A stretch of 64,000 nucleotides of DNA from Polyporus tsugae (taxonomy: Eukaryota; Basidiomycota; Agaricomycetes; Polyporales; Polyporaceae). The stretch lies in assembly GCA_024305745.1 (NCBI GenBank), contig JAHRBS010000008.1, forward strand, positions 1,736,001 to 1,800,000, in the 5' to 3' direction. Positions 57,045 through 64,000 of this stretch are shown here, piece after piece (position 1 is the first letter of the stretch; each line of letters begins with the position of its first letter). The notes under the pieces are model-generated. The model did not search any database, was not told the DNA's origin, and saw only the letters and a program-made list of their open reading frames with translations. A program made the position numbers and the translations under genes.

Positions 57045-59316
57045 ATGGCACCCCTCATCGCATCTGAACACCCTCTACGAGCTGCATCCAAGATCAGCTT
57101 CAACCAGACGGTCGACGACTACGAAAACGACGTCTCGGACGAGCCGCATGCGCGCACGTCTGCCTTGCGCCCCTTCGACGTCTCCGCGCTCGATCTCAAC
57201 GACACCAGCTCCGTCACCTCCCTGGAGCTCCCCAAAACGCTGACCAGCGATCGCGTCCGCCGCCGCTCGGAAATCTCGCGTTTCCGGCCCCTCGACTCCT
57301 CGCCCGCCCTCGAGTCTGAGACGATCGAGCTCGCGGTCATCAGCGAGCATGAGCATCCCCGCGCGCTCGCCGCCTCCGGGCGTGCCCCCGACATCGCGTT
57401 CCGCGAAGACGTTGTGTTCGTGCCCACCAAGGGCGACGACGTCGAGCTCATGCCGAGCTTCCCCAGCTCGCTCGCGCCGTCGATCCGGATCGACGAGGAC
57501 GACACGGATTCCACCGTCCCCGCCATCTCTGCCGCGCAGAAGGCCGTCTACCGAAGGAAGTTCCTCCTCGCCTTCCTGCCGCTGTGCTTTTCTGTATTCT
57601 TGAATGGCTGGAACGACGGCACAACGGGCCCGCTTCTGCCGAGGATCCAGTCTTATTATAACGTAAGTCCGTGGGTCTGGCCCAACGCCGTACGTGACCT
57701 TACCTGGATGGATAGATCGGTTTTGCCGTCGTCTCCCTTATCTTCGTGCTGAATACCGTCGTAAGTGTGGCAGGATCGTATTCCACAGTGGGGATTTGGC
57801 TCATGAATGTCAGGGATTCATCGTCGGAGCCATCGCGAACGTATGGTTGACTGATAAGTTCGGCTTTGGGAAGGTGAGTTTATGTACATATCTCCCAAGT
57901 GCCGTTCAATGTCTGACAATGGTCCTCAGTGCATTCTCCTAGGTAAAACTACAAATTCGTCCCGAGGATCTCCGATCACTAAGAGGCCTTTCCTTAGGTG
58001 GGCTCTCCCAAGCGGTGGCGTACGCACTTATGGTACCCGCGGGTCCTTTCCCCCTCATGTGCCTCGCATACCTGATCGCCGGCTTCGCACTCTCCCTCCA
58101 AAACGCACACTGCAATGGCTTCGTTGCGAGCTCCGGCGGGAACCTCGCGACGAAGATCGGGTTCTTGCACGCATCATACGGTACGTACGTCTACACGTGT
58201 TTCCGTGCCAGGAATATTAAGGAAGCAGTTCAATTGTCCCGTTTGCACGTCGGGATAACCAGGCTTCGGAGCTCTCATCTCTCCCCTAGTCGCCACCCAT
58301 TTCGCCGTGCAGAAGCACTGGTCATACCACTTCTTGATTTCCGGGGCACTGGCTCTGCTCAACTCCGCATCTCTTTGGTGGTCCTTCCGCGGTAAGCGGC
58401 AGGAAGGTCAGTCGGCTAAATCTCAATGGAATACGAACCCGCGTTGACCACGACGTAAATAGAGGTCCAAGCGGAGGCAGGCATCAGCTCAGACCCGCAG
58501 GCGCTCTCTTCAAACAAGTACAAGCTGATCTTGGGAATCCGGGAGCTCCACCTGCTTGCCCTCTTCTCCCTCATCTACGTCGGCGTGGAGGTGACCATCG
58601 GTAGCTGGAGCGTAACGTACGTTCAGGACAAGCGCCACGGGGGCGCGAGCGCGGGTTACATCTCGTCGGGGTTCTTCGCTGGCCTCATGCTCGGCCGTAT
58701 CCTCTTAATGTGGATAAACAGGAAGGTAAGGCCGCCGAAACCCTCTCTCTTTGTCTCTTCGGGCGGGTGCTGATGCAGGACCGGCTACTCTAGATCGGCG
58801 AACGCCGAATCCTTTTCATCTATGCCCTCCTCGCAATCCAGTACGCCCTGCTCTCTTGTTTATCTTCTTGCTCGAGTTCATTTCCTCATGGCCCTCCGCA
58901 GACTCGAAGTGACCGTCTGGGTCGTCCCCTCGCTCCTCGAGAACGCGATCGCGGTCTCGTTCATCGGGCTCTTACTCGGGCCCATGTACCCGATCCTGAT
59001 GAACCACTCCACGAGTATCCTCCCCCGCTGGCTCCTCACCGGCTGCCTCGGCTACATCGCCAGCATCGGCCAGGCCGGCTCTGCCGTGCTGCCGTTCCTG
59101 ACCGGGCTGCTCGCGTCCAAGTTCGGCATCGCCAGTCTCCAGCCGTTGTGAGTGTTATGTTGTGTTTTTTGTTGTTGTTGCGGCCTCCTTCGATCGCATG
59201 TCAAAGTTTGGAGAACTACGGCTGACTCGGACTTTGGCTCTAGCATCGTGTCGATGATGTCGACGCTGATCGTGGTGTGGGCGCTGATCCCCCGCGTCCG
59301 CCACGTCCCGACTTAG
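57045..59316 (+). CDS. Major facilitator superfamily transporter, tandem copy 1
   Basis: MFS carrier with an unusual cytosolic N-terminus of about 180 residues that is acidic and serine-rich and carries the basic patch SDRVRRRSEISR. The membrane part starts with RKFLLAFLPLCFSVFLNGWNDGTTGPLLPRIQ, then GFIVGAIANVWLTDKFGFGK, the loop motif between helices 2 and 3. Next come YALMVPAGPFPLMCLAYL, LSLQNAHCNGFVAS, and in the second half IGSWSVTYVQDKRHGG, GFFAGLMLGRILLMW, and GLLLGPMYPILMNHSTSILP, GQAGSAVLPFLTGLLASKFG. This resembles the fungal Bsc6-like MFS group, whose substrates are unknown. About ten exons; first exon 57045-57662, stop 59314-59316. It is followed by a closely related gene in the same orientation. 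Confidence 0.9.
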
Positions 59317-60273
59317 TCCTCGAGCGGGGTTCCGTATTACCGCCTGATTTATCTCAAAATGGGTTAACGGCGTGGGTATGCCCGCGTCGAGATGCATGGA
59401 CTGCTCTTGCATCTGGATGTATCAGGCTGTCTCGGAGGTCCATGTCCCCAGTGTTATAGACTGTACGTTATTGGATTCGGGTATACGAATTTTGTACGAA
59501 CTTCATATACTTAATAGACTTCCTGTACTTTTAATACGTAGAAGGTCAGCTCAGACTCCGAGTCAGCGTTGGACTACTACACCCAAGTTTTAAGTTTAAC
59601 GTCTGTGCGGATAAACATCGGAGATATCATCATGTCGGACCGGTGGGTCTTTAACATTAGGCGCCTGTGTACTGCAAGTTGAGCAGGTCATTTCATCGAC
59701 GTCGCAATTGATGCCTCCTCTCGTGCCCCCCAAACCTTCAGAAGTGGATGAGACAGGTCGGCTCGCACACTCAGATATTCCAGCCCCGAAGTCGGAGTCG
59801 AGTCAAGTTTTAAAGCGGCAAGAAAACAACATTCCAACTCCTATCAGCCTATGTCGGTATCTTCACAGACTTCAGACGACAAATGCTGTGGGAAAGCCCT
59901 TCTAACTCGTAAAACATGCGCGGAGTCTTACTAGGTCGGAACTGGTCCGGTGGGTCAGCTGCGTAGCCCTTTGCCCAAAAGCTGACTGCAGTGTCGAATC
60001 CAGATTCTAAACACGAGCGGATGCCGTATTCCCTAGCGTACATCGGGGGTCCGCGACGCCATCCACTAGTGATAATCATATTACGTTACAATGCAATGGC
60101 CCCAGTCCTCAGGCTCTGACTTCCCGCGTCACGGATCCAGGGAGGCAAGGGGGGACCCAGGAAGATTGAGATGGGGTCTTCTTCTTTCTCTTCCCCTCAC
60201 CTGCACGCCCCCGGGCCCCTGCTAACTTATCTGGCAGCAGACACACAGGTGAAGTCTATCGTCGACCTCAAGA
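59317..60273. other. Intergenic between MFS copies 1 and 2
   Basis: About 950 bases, AT-rich around 59.45-59.55 kb. A 65-codon frame at 59708-59905 is not supported. The 60.17-60.27 kb part is C-rich leader for copy 2. Confidence 0.45.
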
Positions 60274-62670
60274 ATGTCTTCCACGGTCAGCCATCGGCCT
60301 CCTTCGTTTCCAAGCTCTGCGCACTCCCGCAGGTCCAAGGAACTCGAGATGGCAACAGACAACGCTCCTGCTACCCTGGCCCGAACTCAGGAGCCCTCTG
60401 CGACACGTCACGGTCTTGCACAGGACAGAAACCTCTTGCGCGTGTTGAACGAGTCCACACTGGACACGACCGACGTCGGTGCTGCGTCCTCCCTCGACCT
60501 CCCGGCCACGCTCACCGCAAGCGACCGCGTGCGCCGGCGCTCTGATGTTTCGCGCATTCGGCCGACGGGCCTAAATCCGGACCCCGCAAATGACCCCGCC
60601 GCGATCGAGCTTCCTGTGCTCACATACACCGGAATGAGCGAATTCACCACCACTACGTTCCGAGAACTAAGCACTACCTTTCGCGAGGATGCTGTCACCT
60701 GTGCCAACGCGAAGGGCCGCGATCCTGAGGCAGTGCTGAGCTTCCCAGGCTCCCTTGCGCCGTCGATCCGTGCGGAGGACGAGGCGTCCATGATGTCGAC
60801 TGTGTCGGCTGCGCAGAAGGCTGTGCACCGCAGGAAGGGCCTCACACACTTCCTTGCGTTGTGCTTCTGTGTGTTCGGGATGGGCTGGAACGACGGCACC
60901 ACGGGACCCATGCTTCCGAGGATCCAGGACCATTATCATGTACGAATCCTCTTGTGTCATATCGTGAGGACCAGTAATATTGATCTGGCCTTTAGGTCAA
61001 CTTCGCCATGGTGTCACTGGTGTTCGTTTTGGGTGCCTGCGTAAGCGACCTCCGTCGGACCCGCCGGTGAAATCGATGACCAAACGCGCTTTGTAGGGAT
61101 ACGTTGCTGGCGGCATGGCCAACGTCTATCTCACGGATAAGTTTGGTTTTGGCAAGGTAAGTCGAGCCCACGTACCGCAGTGACACCCTTCACCTCACCG
61201 ATGCGCCTGGCAGGTCCTTCTCATAGGTTCGATCTATTGACATTTGTATGGCATTGCGCGCGCTCAGGCTCAAGCGTCTTACTAGGCGCAAGTTGCCAGG
61301 TCGTCGCGTACGCGATGATCAGCCCGGCCGGGCCATTCCCACTCATGTGTAGCGCCTTCTGCTTGATCGGCTTCGGGCTCTCCCTCCAGAACGCACACGC
61401 GAACGGGTTCGTCGCGAGCCTGAAACGGGATTCGGCCACAAAGATGGGTTTCCTTCACGGTTCTTACGGTACGTGCTCCATCGCTCTCCGTCAGATCTAC
61501 GGCCCAGTACATATCCTGTTGTCTTGCAGGCCTTGGCGCTCTTATCTCCCCCCTCGTTTCGACGCAGTTCGCAAAGAGTGCTACCCACTGGTCGCTCCAC
61601 TATGTCACCTCCGTCGGAGTATACCTTGCGATCCTGGCTGTCCTCTGGCTCGTGTTCCGAGGTAAACGACAGGAGGGTAAGTCTTGGACAGCCCTTCTGG
61701 TAGGTATTATTCTGAATCATGAATTGCTTTGCAGAGGTTTTGGAAGAAGAGGGACAAGTTAGCACAGATGCAGATGCCACCGGCTCGAACAAGTACAAGC
61801 AGATTCTCTCTCTCAGGGAGGTACACTTCCTCGCCCTATTCGCCCTGATCTACGTCGGCGTCGAAGTCACTTTGGGAGGTAGGCACTTCGATGTAATGCG
61901 ACGCGATTGATGGGTTAAAGCTCTCCAGGTTGGAGCGTCACGTTCATCCTCGATAAACGCCACGGTAACTCCAGCTCGGGATACATCGCCTCTGGATTCT
62001 TTGGCGGTGAGCTATCCCTTGACCCAGGCCATTCACCATCGATATTGACCGGAACATCGGTAGGATTGATGCTGGGACGGATCCTTCTTCTGTGGCTGAA
62101 CAAAAAGGTACAGCCATCCGTCGTTTCTTGCGAGGATACCATCGTACCATTATTGACTTCCGCGACAGATCGGAGAGCGACTTGCGCTCTTCATCTACGC
62201 CCTCATCGCCATCGGGTGCGTCGCTTTCTCATGGCGGCCACCGCTCAGCTCAGCCTGACTGATATCGAACACTCACAGGCTGGAAGTCACCGTCTGGGCG
62301 GTGCCCTCGCTCATCGAGAACGCAATCGCGGTCTCGTTCGTCGGACTGGTCCTGGGCCCCATGTACCCAATCCTGATGAACCACTCGACCGCGATCCTCC
62401 CCCGCTGGCTCCTGACCGGCTGCATGGGCTACATCGCCGGCATCGGGCAGGCCGGTTCGGCGGTTCTGCCGTTCCTGACTGGGCTGCTCGCATCGAAGTT
62501 CGGGATAGGCAGTCTGCAGCCGTTGTGAGTGCTTCGTACTAATTTTGCGACTCGATTTGAAGAGGTGCTGACATGGCGCATCGTTTTCTTCGTACAGCAT
62601 CGTGTCGATGATGTCGACGCTCATCGTTATATGGGCCTTGATCCCCCGGGCGCGGTATGTGCCCACGTAG
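60274..62670 (+). CDS. Major facilitator superfamily transporter, tandem copy 2
   Basis: Paralogue of the 57.0 kb gene with the same exon layout and the same long cytosolic N-terminus, including ASDRVRRRSDVSRIRP. Membrane landmarks: HFLALCFCVFGMGWNDGTTG, PMLPRIQDHYH, GYVAGGMANVYLTDKFGFGK, SLQNAHANGFVASLKRDSAT, SLREVHFLALFALIYVGVEV, LGPMYPILMNHSTAILPRW and GSAVLPFLTGLLASKFGIGS. The last exon reads IVSMMSTLIVIWALIPRARY and the stop is at 62668-62670. The first ATG is at 60274; an in-frame ATG at 60350 (MATDNAPAT) could also be used. The N-terminal sequences of copies 1 and 2 have diverged far more than the membrane core, which suggests different regulation rather than different substrates. Confidence 0.88.
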
Positions 62671-63447
62671 CGTGTGCGAGCGGAGTCACCGACAGACCTG
62701 TGGTTCTACCAGTACTTATCGCTGTGTCCTCTGGGTGGTGTATCTATTGCGGTTATTAGGAGTATCAGCAATGTACGGTGCCTTTGTTTTGCAATCAAAA
62801 CAATATGACGCTTTGCCTTCTCTGCCGAGACACTTGAATTGGCGTTTATAGACATCGGATTAATATGATTCATTTATGAAAGGTTTGAGTTATCAGTCAC
62901 TCTTTCAGGCTGCTTCGGGCAGGCAGGCGCCACGATTCATTTGATGCCAGATGGTCAGTATCATTCGAATCTCCGATCAACGCCCATAAGCGCCTTACCT
63001 AATATTGCCACAGCCTGGAGCGTAAACGTTCCGACTCGTTCGGACAGTGGGATATATTACTTAAGTATTGTATGTTCGCTGCGCAGCATAGGCCACTCAT
63101 CCGGCTGACTAAGTCACACAGATATCATCAAGCATTTACTTGAGTCTCCTACTGCCACTGTCTCCATGACTACCACGGCTTGGTCTCGACTTTCTGTGGA
63201 TACTCCCATAGCTCTCAGTACTACTAGCCCAGCCGTAGACTCGGAAGCCGTAAGCCGCCCAGTTTCTGATGCGATGGCAGCGGTTGCGCCTTCGCTCGGA
63301 GCTGCTGCGTGCTCCGACCGCCGAATTGCATAACGGCGTGGACACCGCCGCTACCGGACTGGGCGTCATTGTCAAGGTCTCCCATAGAGCTGTCGCTGGT
63401 GGTCCTCGGCCCTATTAGCACGACCTCTCTCCCCGGGCCCGGACCAG
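62671..63447. other. Intergenic, possible eroded 5' part of MFS copy 3
   Basis: About 780 bases. No intact frame corresponds to the long acidic N-terminus of the other copies; sequence near 63.2-63.4 kb may be its remains but the similarity is too weak to assert. Confidence 0.35.
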
Positions 63448-64000
63448 ATGGTGACGGCATCCAATGAGCCATGCACAACGCTGGCCGATCTGCACGGGCG
63501 AAAAGTCTTGGTTCATTTTGTCGCCTTATGCTGGTGTCTGTGCCTCAACGGCCAGCGGAACGACGCTAGTACGACGGGCCTAATGCTGCCGAGGGTACAG
63601 GAAAAGTATCATATAGGAAAATATAATTCATCTCGGTGTCCAAATGGTTGTTTGGCTTACACGCTGTCCACTAATGCCCAGGTGGGGTTCGCGGCGGCCC
63701 GTTCGCCGTGGTTTCCCTGCTTCATCTGCAACGCCATTGTGGGTGCCTGTGCGTCGTATCACCTGCGGCATTTTCCTTCAATGCCGCGTCTCCTAGGGTT
63801 GCGTATCCGGCACGATGGCTAATATGTATTTGACCGACAAGTTTGGCTTTGGACAAGTGTGTTAATAACCGTACCGTAACTGCCATTATGATCCTTACCA
63901 TGATGAATAGTCCTGGCCGGGGGGGGTTAGTACTACTACTCGTCAGCGCCCCATAAACCGAAAAATTCTCAAGGTAATTCTATTCCAGGAGCTCTGATCC
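63448..64000 (+). pseudogene. Decayed MFS transporter, tandem copy 3, running off the window
   Basis: Recognisable by order and wording: LVHFVALCWCLCLNGQRND then STTGLMLPRVQEKYHI corresponds to the first membrane helix and its loop in copies 1 and 2. After an intron comes VGFAA-, then GACASY-, and after another acceptor GCVSGTMANMYLTDKFGFGQ at about 63800-63858, matching GYVAGGMANVYLTDKFGFGK. The WNDGTTGP motif of the working copies is altered to QRNDASTTGL by extra codons, the second-helix segment is not hydrophobic in frame, and the long N-terminus is missing. The rest would lie beyond 64000. A functional, strongly diverged gene is not fully excluded. Confidence 0.6.

Overview
The window looks like nuclear DNA of an agaricomycete basidiomycete, plausibly a wood-decay fungus. 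Genes are dense, split by many 50-80 bp GT-AG introns. The families are typical of that group: P450 monooxygenases, aryl-alcohol-dehydrogenase-type aldo/keto reductases, DUF6593, DUF6533-like, F-box, an NCS1 permease and MFS carriers. I worked by reading only, so species and exact family names are not settled. Where I added up exon lengths (P450 at 1, carboxylesterase, AKR copy A, kinase, MGRN1-type ligase, PFK-2, YRA1, both DUF6593 genes, the 7.3-8.1 kb gene) the totals are multiples of three, which supports those models.

Layout. 1-1.7 kb: 3' part of a P450. 2.6-5.6 kb: secreted type-B carboxylesterase. 5.8-6.3 kb: broken F-box gene. 7.3-8.1 kb: unrecognised 218-aa gene (-). 9.7-15.8 kb: tandem P450 pair (-); the first copy is frameshifted just before its heme loop and the second has a repeat inserted in an intron. 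16.2 kb: initiator tRNA-Met. 17.4-18.0 kb: DUF6593. 18.5-21.0 kb: FYVE-SAP-RING E3 ligase. 21.7-27.4 kb: segmental duplication carrying two nearly identical AKR genes; the second unit has lost the RING finger and is fused to a truncated relative of the 7.3-8.1 kb gene. 27.8-30.5 kb: DUF6533-like and F-box genes (-), then a decayed initiator-tRNA copy. 31.3-39.1 kb: housekeeping block with an MGRN1-type RING ligase, a syntaxin-6-type SNARE and a Hsl1/Gin4-type kinase. 40.6-41.3 kb: second DUF6593 (-). 43.7-45.7 kb: GID/CTLH ligase subunit Gid9. 47.8-50.0 kb: NCS1 permease. 50.5-54.2 kb: divergent pair of a PARG-like macrodomain protein and a bifunctional-type PFK-2/FBPase-2 whose phosphatase histidine is replaced by serine. 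54.4-56.4 kb: mRNA export factor Yra1 with a foldback element in an intron. 57.0-64.0 kb: three tandem MFS carriers, the last decayed.

Themes. Local duplication followed by decay recurs in the P450, AKR/RING, MFS and tRNA loci. A dispersed repeat family rich in TACCCG/CGGGTA hexamers, plus a separate long-inverted-repeat element, sit inside introns of otherwise intact genes. Three separate ubiquitin ligase genes lie within 28 kb. I found no CRISPR, prophage or bacterial-type operon. Candidates for something new are the intron-dwelling repeat family, the inverted-repeat element in YRA1, and the small antisense reading frame inside the GID9 intron.
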